Program-made: the position numbers and the translations under genes
Shown: piece by piece, positions 17,465 through 26,462 of the stretch
Numbering within the stretch: position 1 is the stretch's first letter
Layout: each line of letters starts with the position of its first letter
Notes under the pieces: model-generated
Databases searched by the model: none
What the model was told of the DNA's origin: nothing
The model's input: the letters and a program-made list of their open reading frames with translations, nothing else
From: Coprothermobacter proteolyticus DSM 5265
GTDB lineage: Bacteria > Coprothermobacterota > Coprothermobacteria > Coprothermobacterales > Coprothermobacteraceae
NCBI RefSeq assembly: GCF_000020945.1
Contig: NC_011295.1
Location: 1,302,001-1,366,000 of the forward strand
Length of the DNA: 64,000 nt
Reading direction: 5' to 3'

Positions 17465-17490
17465 TCGATTCACAGGGAGGTGTAGTATCA

Positions 17491-19125
17491 ATGGAAGGTT
17501 ACAGTGTAGGAATTGCATTACTATTAGCACTTTATGGTTACTTTGCCATTCTTGCTCATCTAGGACCTGCATGGCAGTTCGCTGACCCCATTGTTGCCGG
17601 TTTGTTCACTGGACTCATTGTTGGAGACGTTCCTCTTGGCTTAGCCATCGGAGGTACTCTGGAACTCATGTCTTTGGGCTTGTGGACGTACGGCGGTGCC
17701 ACTATTCCCGACTACATGACTGGTGCTATCGTAGGTACAGCTGTAGCTGCATTATCTAATGAGCCCCTTTCAGTTGCCATCACTCAAGGAATCGCTGTCG
17801 CTGTACCTGTCTCATTACTCATGACTCAACTTGACATCTTAGGTAGAACCATTACTACAGTATTTATTCACGGTGCTGACCATTATGCAGAAACTCACAA
17901 TGAAAGAGGTATTGTTTGGATGCACTGGCTAGGTCAGTTGCCTTGGGGATTAAGCCGAGCCATACCGCTGTTCTTTGCTATCTGGCTTGGAGCAGGACCC
18001 ATTCAAAACTTGGTTTCTGTCATTCCTGCTTGGTTGACCAACGGCTTTACCGCCATGGGACACCTATTGCCAGCTCTAGGTTTTGGCATACTGCTTACAT
18101 ACCTGCCACTGCCTAAGTACTGGGGATTCTTCGTTCTTGGTTTTGTCCTATTCGCTTATCTAAAGATGCCACTTATTGGCATCATGCTTGCCGTACTCGC
18201 TGTGGTAGCTATTTACAACTACTTGTCTTCTCGCATTGAGCGAGTAGAAAGCGTACAAGCCGAAGAAATGGGTGAAGAAGAACTTGTTACAGGGCCTCAA
18301 CCCCTGGAAGAAACTAATGTGACACGACGTGATCTGGTAACAGCTATGCTACGGCATAATTTCACTCTTCAGCTGTCTTGGAACTACGAAAGAATGCAAG
18401 CACTCGGCTTCGCTTATTCCATAATGCCAATACTCAAGAAAGTTTATCCCAGCGAAGATGAATACTTCGAAGCCATCAAAAGGCACCTTAATTTCTACAA
18501 CACCAATCCATTTATTGGTTCTCCAACAATTTTTGGGGCCGCTTGTGCTTTGGAAGAACAGAAACAGCCAGAAGTGGCAGACAGCATCAAAGTAGCATTA
18601 ATGGGACCTTTGGCTGGTATAGGAGACACTATTGCGGCCATTCTTATGAAGCCTATCTTCGCGGTGTTTGCTGCCAGCATGGCCTTAAGTGGAAATTGGT
18701 TTGGAGCTGTTCTCATGCTGATCTTAGGATTCATCTATTTCTACGTAATGTTCCCCGGTTTTTGGCTAGGATACAACCAGGGCATAAACTTAGTGAAGAC
18801 TGCAGGCAGCAGAGCACTCACTACCATTACAGACCTTGCAAGCATGTTCGCTTTGGGAGTCATGGGTGGCTTTATTCCATCCATCTTAGCTTCGGTGAAG
18901 ACGCCACTTAAATTTGCTAGAACCGTGGTCGTTGAAGGCAAAACCGTTGAGCAAGTAGTAGAGATACAGACATTCCTCGACCAGCTACTGCCCTATTTAC
19001 TGCCACTGACCTTTGTCTTCTTGGTTTATTGGCTGCTACGTTCCAGAAAATGGAGCATTCTGCAGATACTGTTCCTGTTAGTAGTTATTGGTATTGTGTG
19101 CGGTGCTCTTGGAATCTTAGCTTAA
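17491..19125 (+). CDS. PTS mannose-family permease, EIIC-EIID fusion
   Basis: 544 residues. Residues 1-~265 are the EIIC domain: GLFTGLIVGDVPLGLAIGG and LELMSLG are typical of the mannose/sorbose family IIC. After a charged linker rich in Glu (~250-285), residues ~285-544 are EIID: LRHNFTLQLSWNYERMQALGF, FYNTNPFIGSPTIFGAACALEEQ, LMGPLAGIGDTI and MFPGFWLGYNQG. These are usually two proteins; here they are one chain. It moves and phosphorylates a sugar with the IIA and IIB proteins next to it. AGGGAGGTG precedes the ATG. Confidence 0.92.
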   Translation: MEGYSVGIALLLALYGYFAILAHLGPAWQFADPIVAGLFTGLIVGDVPLGLAIGGTLELMSLGLWTYGGATIPDYMTGAIVGTAVAALSNEPLSVAITQGIAVAVPVSLLMTQLDILGRTITTVFIHGADHYAETHNERGIVWMHWLGQLPWGLSRAIPLFFAIWLGAGPIQNLVSVIPAWLTNGFTAMGHLLPALGFGILLTYLPLPKYWGFFVLGFVLFAYLKMPLIGIMLAVLAVVAIYNYLSSRIERVESVQAEEMGEEELVTGPQPLEETNVTRRDLVTAMLRHNFTLQLSWNYERMQALGFAYSIMPILKKVYPSEDEYFEAIKRHLNFYNTNPFIGSPTIFGAACALEEQKQPEVADSIKVALMGPLAGIGDTIAAILMKPIFAVFAASMALSGNWFGAVLMLILGFIYFYVMFPGFWLGYNQGINLVKTAGSRALTTITDLASMFALGVMGGFIPSILASVKTPLKFARTVVVEGKTVEQVVEIQTFLDQLLPYLLPLTFVFLVYWLLRSRKWSILQILFLLVVIGIVCGALGILA

Positions 19126-19145
19126 AGAGAAAGGAAAAGTGAAAC

Positions 19146-19556
19146 ATGGTAGGAATGTTAATTGTGACCCATGGCAGACTCGGAGAAGGATTATTGGATG
19201 CTATGCAGATGATAGCTGGACCCCAAGAAAAGGTGGATTTTGTATCTTTAAAGGAAGGCGACAGCATCGATGAACTCAAAGAAAGAATCTTAAGTGCTGT
19301 TAAGATGCTTGACGACGGTAGCGGCGTACTGGTTTTTGTAGATATGTTTGGTGCCTCCCCCAGTAACGCTGCAGCTTATCTACTAAACGAAAATGTGGAA
19401 GTAATTACGGGTGTTAATTTGCCCATGCTACTGGAGATAGTAAGCTTTAGAGAAAGTAGCTCTCTTCAAGAGCTTTCAGCTAACGCTATGACTGCGGGCG
19501 TTGAATCCATAAAAAATCTCACCCAACTGCTCAGAGCTTCACTTGAAAACAGCTAA
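19146..19556 (+). CDS. PTS EIIA component, mannose family
   Basis: 136 residues. MVGMLIVTHGRLGEG contains His9, the phosphorylated residue, and VFVDMFGASPSNAA is the conserved Asp-bearing loop. It accepts phosphate from HPr and passes it to the EIIB encoded next. AAAGGA lies before the ATG, 20 bases after the permease gene. Confidence 0.93.
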   Translation: MVGMLIVTHGRLGEGLLDAMQMIAGPQEKVDFVSLKEGDSIDELKERILSAVKMLDDGSGVLVFVDMFGASPSNAAAYLLNENVEVITGVNLPMLLEIVSFRESSSLQELSANAMTAGVESIKNLTQLLRASLENS

Positions 19557-19581
19557 AATTCGCTCAAGGAGGTTGGTATAA

Positions 19582-20076
19582 GTGAAACTACATCTTCACA
19601 TTGACAACAGACTCATACACGGTCAGGTAACAGTTACGTGGTGTTCTTTCTACGGGGCGAATATGATCATAGTAGTAAACGACAAAGTTGCCGTTGACCC
19701 CATACAAAAGATTATGCTGCCTCAAGCTGCCAGGGGTCTTCCTACCAAAGTGTTGGGAGTGAAAGAAGCTATAGATTATTTGAAGACACTAGAAAATCAA
19801 CCTGGTGCAGCGCTAGTCATTGCCAAAACACCTGAGGATGCCTTAGGACTGCTAGACGGCGGGCTGAAGTTTGAATCGGTGAACGTGGGAAATCAGGCGC
19901 CTGTTCCAGGCACAAAGCCTGTGATGGTATTCCCGTGGATAGCAGTAACGTCAGAAGATGCTCAAACATACCAAAAGATTACAGCCTACGGCTATCGCAT
20001 CACTCCAAAAAGGACACCTGCAGACAGAGATATCGATCTAGTGGAAGAGTTAAAAAAGAAGAAGCTGCTGGTCTAG
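19582..20076 (+). CDS. PTS EIIB component, mannose family
   Basis: 164 residues. HIDNRLIHGQVTVTW carries the phospho-His (His13) in the typical RLIHGQV context, and the KIMLPQAARGLP segment also fits. GTG start with AAGGAGGTT upstream. A 13-bp perfect hairpin overlaps its last codons. Confidence 0.94.
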   Translation: MKLHLHIDNRLIHGQVTVTWCSFYGANMIIVVNDKVAVDPIQKIMLPQAARGLPTKVLGVKEAIDYLKTLENQPGAALVIAKTPEDALGLLDGGLKFESVNVGNQAPVPGTKPVMVFPWIAVTSEDAQTYQKITAYGYRITPKRTPADRDIDLVEELKKKKLLV

Positions 20077-20092
20077 TGCCAGCAGCTTCTTT
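20059..20092 (+). terminator. Intra-operon hairpin at the end of the EIIB gene
   Basis: AAGAAGCTGCTGG (20059-20071) and CCAGCAGCTTCTT (20079-20091) are perfectly complementary with a seven-base loop containing the stop codon. Only TTT follows, so it is more likely a partial terminator or an RNA-stability element than a full stop. Confidence 0.55.
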
Positions 20093-20158
20093 ACCCACTC
20101 CATTTGGCGCGGGTTGGGTTTTTATTCGCCCCGTACAAAGAGAAAGGAGAATACTACA

Positions 20159-20869
20159 ATGAAATACTTTCAAGTGATTAAAGATTTGATTCCCTTATTG
20201 GAAAGAGAAGAGGAACACATGAAACAAGCTGGCCACTTGATGGCGCAGAGCATCATGAATGGTGGCATTATACAGGCTTTTGGCAGTGGCCATTCCTATG
20301 CTGCTTCCATAGAAATTGCTGGCAGAGCTGGTGGCTTGCTGCCAGCGAAAGCTGTCATGGAAGAAACCTTCGGGCGTTACGAAACCATTGAAGGTGTAGG
20401 AACAAAGTTCATAGAAAGTTGGGATCTAAGAGAAAAGGACTGTGTAGTGATCATATCAAACTCGGGAAGAAATCCCTTCATTATAGAAATGGCATCCTTT
20501 GTGAAATCCAAGAATGTACCTTTAATCGCTGTGACTGCCTTAGAAGTGAGTAAAAACAGCACATCCAGGCACTCTAGTGGGAAAAGACTATTCGAACTTG
20601 CAGACGTGGTGCTAGATAACCATAGCATACCTGGAGACGCTGCAGTGGAAATAGAAGGACTCTACACAAAAGTGGGTGGTACATCCTCCATTGCTGCAGA
20701 TTTACTTCTGAACCAAACAGTAGTTTTCGCCATCGAGGAAATGCTTGCAAATAACTTTGAGCCACCAGTACTCATGAGTGCAAACATTGACGGTGGCCCG
20801 GAGTTCAACGATAAATTAAAAGAAAAATACAGAGACCTATACGGGTACCGCATCTGGATCAACAAGTAA
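20159..20869 (+). CDS. Second SIS-domain protein (UPF0309 type)
   Basis: 236 residues, homologous to the protein at 16590: AFGSGHSYAASIEIAGRAGG, VVIISNSGRNPFIIE and RHSSGKRLFELADVVLDNHS. Two paralogs in one operon suggest different phosphosugar substrates or a heteromer. AAAGGAG precedes ATG 20159; an upstream in-frame start at 20114 lacks support. Follows the EIIB hairpin. Confidence 0.82.
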   Translation: MKYFQVIKDLIPLLEREEEHMKQAGHLMAQSIMNGGIIQAFGSGHSYAASIEIAGRAGGLLPAKAVMEETFGRYETIEGVGTKFIESWDLREKDCVVIISNSGRNPFIIEMASFVKSKNVPLIAVTALEVSKNSTSRHSSGKRLFELADVVLDNHSIPGDAAVEIEGLYTKVGGTSSIAADLLLNQTVVFAIEEMLANNFEPPVLMSANIDGGPEFNDKLKEKYRDLYGYRIWINK

Positions 20870-20896
20870 AACAGGAGTTTTAGGAGGCACGCCATA

Positions 20897-22060
20897 ATGA
20901 CCATTGAAATTAAAAGTAATCACTATGTGATAAAGACAGACCACTTTTACGCACCAGAGCCCATTGACGGCACTGTCTACATTGAAGTGAACAATTCACG
21001 CGTCGAGCAAGTTTCATTTGAACCACCCGAAAGCGGGGTTGAACTGGTAGATTTAACCGACTACGTAGTAGGGCCTGGTTTTGTCGATGTTCACATTCAT
21101 GGATTCGCAGGCCATGACACCATGGAAGGCACATTGGAGGCCATAGGCAGCATGGCAGAAAAGCTTGCCTCTACAGGTACCACAGCATTTCTTCCTACTA
21201 CCACAGGTGCACCTGTTGAAACACTAAAGCCCATAATGCAGCTTTCTAATAGCTTTGCCCAGGTAAAAGGGGCGAAACCACTTGCACTTCATCTGGAAGG
21301 GCCATTCATTAGCAAGAAAGTTCCCGGTGCCATGGATCCAAATCTATTTAGGCAAGCCAACAGAGATGACATCATGGAGCTTCTTAGTGAAGGCAAGGCT
21401 CTCATGGTTACCATGGCTCCTGAGATTGAAGGACATCTGGACATGATAGAACTTTTCGCCGGGTATGGCGTTAGTGTTTCTTTGGGCCACACGTCCACAG
21501 ACTATGAAACAGCTGCCAAAGCCTATGCAAAAGGAGCGACCTCCATAACACACTATTTCAACGCCATGAGCCCCTTTCAACACAGGCAGCCAGGTCTCAT
21601 AGGTGCGGGTTTACTTTATCCATTCTATTTACAGTTCATCGCAGATGGGGTTCACACGCACATTGCTACCATGAAAATCATGTGCAAGTACGTCAAAGAT
21701 CGGCTGGTACTCATCACTGACGCCACCATGGCAGCAGGTTTAGGGAAACCAGGCAAGTACACTCTGGGGAATAGGACAATAATCGTCGACGAAACCTCAG
21801 CTAGGTTAGAAAATGGAACACTAGCTGGTTCAGTACTTACCATGGATAAGGGCTTTAGAAATCTTATTAACATCGGTGGGCTTTCTCTGCCAGAAGCTTT
21901 CACATGTGCATCGCTACTGCCTGCAAAGTCCATAGGCCTGAAGGATCGCGGAACCATAAAGAAAGGGTCCATGGCTGACATGGTAATTTTGAATAAAGAA
22001 ACGCTCCAGGTGGAAGCCACCATAGGAGAGGGAAATCTCATCTATGCAAGAGCAGATTAG
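20897..22060 (+). CDS. nagA: N-acetylglucosamine-6-phosphate deacetylase
   Basis: 387 residues. Amidohydrolase barrel with all NagA marks: GPGFVDVHIHGFAGHD, LHLEGPFISKKVPGA (metal-binding Glu), SLGHTSTDYETA, THYFNAMSPFQHRQPG, IADGVHTH and the catalytic Asp in LITDATMAAG. It removes acetate from GlcNAc-6-P (or a close analogue such as GalNAc-6-P) delivered by the PTS. AGGAGGCACG precedes the ATG. It overlaps the HAD gene by 17 bases. Confidence 0.93.
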   Translation: MTIEIKSNHYVIKTDHFYAPEPIDGTVYIEVNNSRVEQVSFEPPESGVELVDLTDYVVGPGFVDVHIHGFAGHDTMEGTLEAIGSMAEKLASTGTTAFLPTTTGAPVETLKPIMQLSNSFAQVKGAKPLALHLEGPFISKKVPGAMDPNLFRQANRDDIMELLSEGKALMVTMAPEIEGHLDMIELFAGYGVSVSLGHTSTDYETAAKAYAKGATSITHYFNAMSPFQHRQPGLIGAGLLYPFYLQFIADGVHTHIATMKIMCKYVKDRLVLITDATMAAGLGKPGKYTLGNRTIIVDETSARLENGTLAGSVLTMDKGFRNLINIGGLSLPEAFTCASLLPAKSIGLKDRGTIKKGSMADMVILNKETLQVEATIGEGNLIYARAD

Positions 22061-22916
22061 CAACGACAAGATCTTAGAGGACATAAGGGATAGGCTCAAG
22101 GACGTCAAGAAACTTATCGTTACAGACTTGGATGGCACCTTGCTAAACAATAACTCTGAGCTGCCGCAAGAGTATGTAGAAGAGATAAAGGGCATGCTAA
22201 GTCCAGAAGTGAAGTTAACAATCGCTTCTGGACGAGGCTACCCCTCGGTGAAAACCTTCGCATATAGATTCCCCATAGATGTGCCAGTCATATGCGAAGC
22301 TGGAGCAGTTGTTGTTGACCCCGTTACGGAGGAAATCATTTATCAGCAGTTTATCGAGGAAGATGTAGTAAAAGCTATCATAGACCATTTGGTAAGAAAG
22401 AGATACCGCTGCAACCTTTACCTATATCGGGGCAACAGCATGATTTGCTACAAAAGACCAGAAGTACCTGTGTTTACAGAAAAAGAGCCCGCTCCTGTGG
22501 TAAACACTGATCTTTCTGACATACCACCAGAAGCCATAGTCGGTGTAAGAAAAGTATCCATCATACTTGAGGAAGAGTATCTAAACCAATTAAAAGAAGA
22601 GCTCAGAGAACTTCTCGGTGACAAGATCGATGTTATGCGAGCAGATGATGGTTGTTTGGACATAATGGCAATTGGCGTCACAAAGGGCAGTGCTCTACAG
22701 CACATGTTGCAAATTTGCGGCATCGATCCTGAACATGTCATGGCCATTGGAGACAATGAAAGCGATGCCACCATGTTCGACGTGGTCAAGTTCTCTGTGG
22801 CCGTGGCTAATGCCGACGATTTTACGAAAAGTAAGGCTTCTTTTGTTACAAGTTCCAATGAAGATAAAGGAGTCTTGCTCGCTATAAAGCACTTCTTGGA
22901 GGCACAGAATGATTAA
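22044..22916 (+). CDS. HAD-family (Cof-type) phosphatase
   Basis: 290 residues. Catalytic aspartates lie in VTDLDGTLL (Asp28, Asp30), with TIASGRGYPSV as motif II and AIGDNESDATMF as the metal-binding motif IV; the cap is of the Cof type (C2b). Such enzymes dephosphorylate sugar phosphates. Translation is coupled to nagA (17-base overlap) and to the next gene (8-base overlap), tying it to amino-sugar use, perhaps to avoid phosphosugar overload. Confidence 0.87.
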   Translation: MQEQISNDKILEDIRDRLKDVKKLIVTDLDGTLLNNNSELPQEYVEEIKGMLSPEVKLTIASGRGYPSVKTFAYRFPIDVPVICEAGAVVVDPVTEEIIYQQFIEEDVVKAIIDHLVRKRYRCNLYLYRGNSMICYKRPEVPVFTEKEPAPVVNTDLSDIPPEAIVGVRKVSIILEEEYLNQLKEELRELLGDKIDVMRADDGCLDIMAIGVTKGSALQHMLQICGIDPEHVMAIGDNESDATMFDVVKFSVAVANADDFTKSKASFVTSSNEDKGVLLAIKHFLEAQND

Positions 22917-24213
22917 ATACGGATATTCTCAAAGAACTATTACACCCCCACTGGGAATACAAATGGCAGGATTTCTTGGGCAGAGAAAAGCAGAAGGTGT
23001 TCATGACGATCTTTACGCAAAAGCACTGTATTTGGAATTTGCCGAACACCAAAAGTTTTTCCTCATTGCGCTTGACACACTTGCCGTTTCTCTGGATTTC
23101 TCTCAAGCTGTTACTTCACAACTTGAGAGCCACACAGGCATTCCCAAAGACCATATTCTCATAGCTGCAACCCATACCCATTCAGGTCCTGAAGGGCTTC
23201 AAAGCACAAAACTCCTAACTCCTGATGGAAAAGTGCAGGCTGTGGGAAATATCGACAGCACTCTTTTTGAGTACACGGTGGAGCAGACTGTAAATAGTGC
23301 TTTGGAATCAATGAAAGATGTTAAATCAGGAAAGCTACTGTTTGGAGAATGCCCCTTTACTCAAAGGGTGTTTGGTAATCGCCGAGAGCTTAACACAGAG
23401 GAACTACTACCCACTTTCAAGATGCTAATAATACAGAGTGAAGACGGTAGCAAGGCATTGCTTTATAACTTCGGATGTCATCCCACCGTTTTACACGAGC
23501 AAAATCACTTAATAAGCGCTGATTTCCCTGGAACAGTTGCATCTTTGCTCACTGAGCAGGTAAATAACTTAAAGTTTGCCGTGTTCTTCAACGGCGCAGC
23601 AGGTGATGTCAGCACGCGCTTTTATCGGCAGAAATCCGATTTTGATGAGATAGAACGCGTCGCAAAGGTCGTACAAGACAGCTTGATAAGATGCATACCA
23701 AACACTAAAGAAATTGATTTAGACCCTGATAAGTTCCAAGCCATCACCATACCGGTTCAGTTGAAGATAAAGCAAATGCCACCCATGGATGTTCTTCGAA
23801 ATATGCTAAGGCAGGCACAAGAAGAACTCCAGCGCGCCAGAGCAAGAGGAGAACAAAACCTTCGACCTTGGGAATCAAAGGTTGAAGGCATAGAGAGCTT
23901 AATAAGAACAAGCACTGCTGTAAATGGCGCTCAACTTATCCAAACAGCCTTACACATTCTGGATTTTGGAGAAGTAAGCTTTGTTGGTGTGCCAGGAGAG
24001 TTATTTTCCACATTGGGAAAGCAAATAGAAGAAGCACTAAAACCTAAGAAGGTTTTTGTTGTGGGGTATGCGTCTGATTACATTGGCTACATTCCCGACA
24101 TGAGCGCCTATGATGAAGGTGGGTATGAAACCCTTTCCACCCTGCTGCAGCGTGGAGAAGGAGAAAGGATAGTTGAAATCATAATTGAGGCATTAAGAAT
24201 GCCACCATCATAG
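22909..24213 (+). CDS. Neutral/alkaline ceramidase-like hydrolase
   Basis: 434 residues with no signal peptide. Features of the neutral ceramidase N-domain: ITPPLGIQMAGF at the start, LIAATHTHSGPEG (zinc His residues), LYNFGCHPTVL and FFNGAAGDVSTRF. Bacterial homologs without the C-terminal domain are common and mostly uncharacterised. Inside an amino-sugar operon and overlapping the HAD gene by 8 bases, it may split an amide on a sugar or a glycolipid; that is inference. Cytoplasmic location speaks against extracellular ceramide. Confidence 0.8.
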   Translation: MIKYGYSQRTITPPLGIQMAGFLGQRKAEGVHDDLYAKALYLEFAEHQKFFLIALDTLAVSLDFSQAVTSQLESHTGIPKDHILIAATHTHSGPEGLQSTKLLTPDGKVQAVGNIDSTLFEYTVEQTVNSALESMKDVKSGKLLFGECPFTQRVFGNRRELNTEELLPTFKMLIIQSEDGSKALLYNFGCHPTVLHEQNHLISADFPGTVASLLTEQVNNLKFAVFFNGAAGDVSTRFYRQKSDFDEIERVAKVVQDSLIRCIPNTKEIDLDPDKFQAITIPVQLKIKQMPPMDVLRNMLRQAQEELQRARARGEQNLRPWESKVEGIESLIRTSTAVNGAQLIQTALHILDFGEVSFVGVPGELFSTLGKQIEEALKPKKVFVVGYASDYIGYIPDMSAYDEGGYETLSTLLQRGEGERIVEIIIEALRMPPS

Positions 24214-24247
24214 TTAGCAACCATGTAGTAGCAAGGAGGTAAATACA

Positions 24248-25291
24248 GTGAACGAACAAGAATTTAGAATGTTAGCAGAAATCGAGGAAGTCCCTGAAGT
24301 ACTAAGAAGGCTAATTGATCGGGAATCAGATAACGTTAAGGCAATTGCATCACGCATAAAACAGTATGCTCCAGAGTTCGCCTTGTTATCTGGCAGAGGT
24401 AGTTCAGACAACGCTTGCATTTATGGTCAGTATGCGTTTCAACTCATAGCGAACCTTCCTTCTGCGTTAAGTACTGGTTCTGTGTACACCCTGTACAAGA
24501 ATCCACCTCATATATCCAAAGCTTTGGTAGTAGGCGTTTCGCAATCTGGAGAGACCGACGACGTATGTGAAACCGTAAAGCGTGCAGAAGAAGAAGGCGC
24601 TCTAACCGTTGGCATAGCAAATAACCAAGAGAGTACACTCTATAAACTAGCTGGTGAAAATGCCATCTACATGCAGGCGAACAAAGAGGAAAGTGTGTGC
24701 GCTACGAAAAGCTTTACCGCTTCTATGGCCTCTCTCCTCATGTTAGCTTATGCCTTGGCAGATAAACCCTTAGATGATGTATCGCTCCTTACTTCAGTAG
24801 AAACTATCTTAAGGCATAAAGAGCAAGTATCAGCCTTGGCACAAAGATACATGCTGGCACAGAACCTAGTGATTCTTGGCACAGGTCTTTCATACAGTGC
24901 CGCAAAGGAAACAGCTCTGAAACTTAAAGAGGCTTGTTACATAAATGCATGGGGCATGTCATCTGTGGACTTTTTGCATGGACCCATTGCCATTTTGAGC
25001 CACATGTCGCCCGTTATCATATTTGCACCAGCCGATGCCACATTACCTGCCAGCCTAAACGTCATAGAAAGGATTAAACAGGTGGGAGCACATGTGCTTG
25101 TAATTTCAGACAACGAAGAAGCTTTGAAGCTCGGTGATGCTTGGTTTGAACTGCCCTCTAACCATGACCTGCTCTATCCTTTCTCTGAAGTTACTTTTGC
25201 TCAGCTATTTGCGTTCTATTTGGCTCGCTTAAGAAACATTAACCCGGACAAACCTCGTTACCTAAGCAAGGTAACCCAGGTGGAACTGTGA
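24248..25291 (+). CDS. GlmS-like double-SIS protein (sugar isomerase/deaminase)
   Basis: 347 residues with two SIS domains: LLSGRGSSDNACIYG and VGVSQSGETDDVCE in the first, LGTGLSYSAAKETALKLKEACYINA with DFLHGPIAI in the second. The glutaminase domain of GlmS is absent. This architecture is shared by AgaS and NagB-II type deaminases, so glucosamine- or galactosamine-6-phosphate deamination after NagA is the likely step. GTG start, AAGGAGGT upstream. No separate NagB is seen in the operon, which supports the assignment. Confidence 0.85.
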   Translation: MNEQEFRMLAEIEEVPEVLRRLIDRESDNVKAIASRIKQYAPEFALLSGRGSSDNACIYGQYAFQLIANLPSALSTGSVYTLYKNPPHISKALVVGVSQSGETDDVCETVKRAEEEGALTVGIANNQESTLYKLAGENAIYMQANKEESVCATKSFTASMASLLMLAYALADKPLDDVSLLTSVETILRHKEQVSALAQRYMLAQNLVILGTGLSYSAAKETALKLKEACYINAWGMSSVDFLHGPIAILSHMSPVIIFAPADATLPASLNVIERIKQVGAHVLVISDNEEALKLGDAWFELPSNHDLLYPFSEVTFAQLFAFYLARLRNINPDKPRYLSKVTQVEL

Positions 25292-25302
25292 GGATTGAAA
25301 AC

Positions 25303-26445
25303 ATGAAGATCAATTACGGTTTAGCTGGATTAGGAACCATAGCCAAAACCCACCTGCTTGGGCTTAGGAATTTACCTCTACTGAATGTTCCCGTGGATTT
25401 TAGCATTAACTTGAAAGCACTTTATAGCACTCACCCCATGGAAAACGTGGAAACAGCCAAAAGCTGCGGCTTTGCAGAGATAGTCGATACCATGGAGAAG
25501 CTAGTCTCGCTAGAAGATTTAGACGTAGTAGATATATGCACCCCGAATTTTCTCCACTGCCAGCAAACCTTATTGGCTGCTCAAGCAGGGAAACACATCT
25601 ACTGTGAAAAGCCACTTGCAAACAATAGTGAACAGACAAAGCTCATGGTTGAAGAGGTTCAAAAGAGTAACGTCGTAAATCAAGTAGCATTCGTAATGCG
25701 GTTCAACCCAGCTGTGGCTTCCGCTCATGCTGCCATAAAACAAGGTGTTATTGGTCGCCCTTATGCTTTTCGTGGGGAACTGCTACACTCAAGCTACCTC
25801 ATGCCAGAAAAAGCAATGACATGGAGATTACAAAAGAATAAAAGCGGTGGCGGTGCCTTGGCAGACCTCGGTATCCACTTAATAGACCTGGTTCGGTTCC
25901 TGCTTGGAGAAATTCATTCAGTAAGCTGCTTGACTGACACCATCGTAAAGCAGCGTAAAAACTCAGAAGGCATATTCCAGCAGGTAGATGTAGACGACTG
26001 GGCTTCTTTAAGCTTGCAGGTACAAGGCGACGTTAAGGGAACCATTGAGGCATCCCGGCTCGCCGTGGGCAACGATGCTAATCGTATGTGGATTTACGGT
26101 GACAAAGGCTCTCTGTTTATCGATTTGGACCACAACCCCTACTCCCCCATCTTTTATGATGAAAAAGGGCAACGCATTTACCCAGATTCCCGGTTCTTAG
26201 CTAACGATCCATTCTACAAAAGAATAGTAAAACTTTACCCAAACTCGAAGCTTTCTCAGGGTTTTATGGTAGACACGCACCTGACAAGTTTGCTTTGGTT
26301 CTTAAGCTCGGTAGCAGATGGAAAAATTTTAGATCATACCCCCACGTTTGAAGAAGGCCATCGCGCTCAGCTCGTTTTGGAAGCTGCTTACCAATCCAGC
26401 TCACAAAATGGCTCCTTCGTAGCTGTAAATCCCAATCAACCTTAG
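25303..26445 (+). CDS. Gfo/Idh/MocA family sugar oxidoreductase
   Basis: 380 residues. NAD(P)-binding GLAGLGTIAKTHLLG at the N-terminus, DICTPNFLH, the catalytic-site IYCEKPLA, and GGGALADLGIHLIDL in the C-terminal domain. Such enzymes oxidise or epimerise sugar alcohols and amino sugars. ATG 25303 has GAGGA upstream; GTG 25288, overlapping the previous stop (GTGA), is the alternative. Its presence suggests that the imported sugar is not simply GlcNAc. Confidence 0.87.
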   Translation: MKINYGLAGLGTIAKTHLLGLRNLPLLNVPVDFSINLKALYSTHPMENVETAKSCGFAEIVDTMEKLVSLEDLDVVDICTPNFLHCQQTLLAAQAGKHIYCEKPLANNSEQTKLMVEEVQKSNVVNQVAFVMRFNPAVASAHAAIKQGVIGRPYAFRGELLHSSYLMPEKAMTWRLQKNKSGGGALADLGIHLIDLVRFLLGEIHSVSCLTDTIVKQRKNSEGIFQQVDVDDWASLSLQVQGDVKGTIEASRLAVGNDANRMWIYGDKGSLFIDLDHNPYSPIFYDEKGQRIYPDSRFLANDPFYKRIVKLYPNSKLSQGFMVDTHLTSLLWFLSSVADGKILDHTPTFEEGHRAQLVLEAAYQSSSQNGSFVAVNPNQP

Positions 26446-26462
26446 AAGGAGGTGGAAACAAC

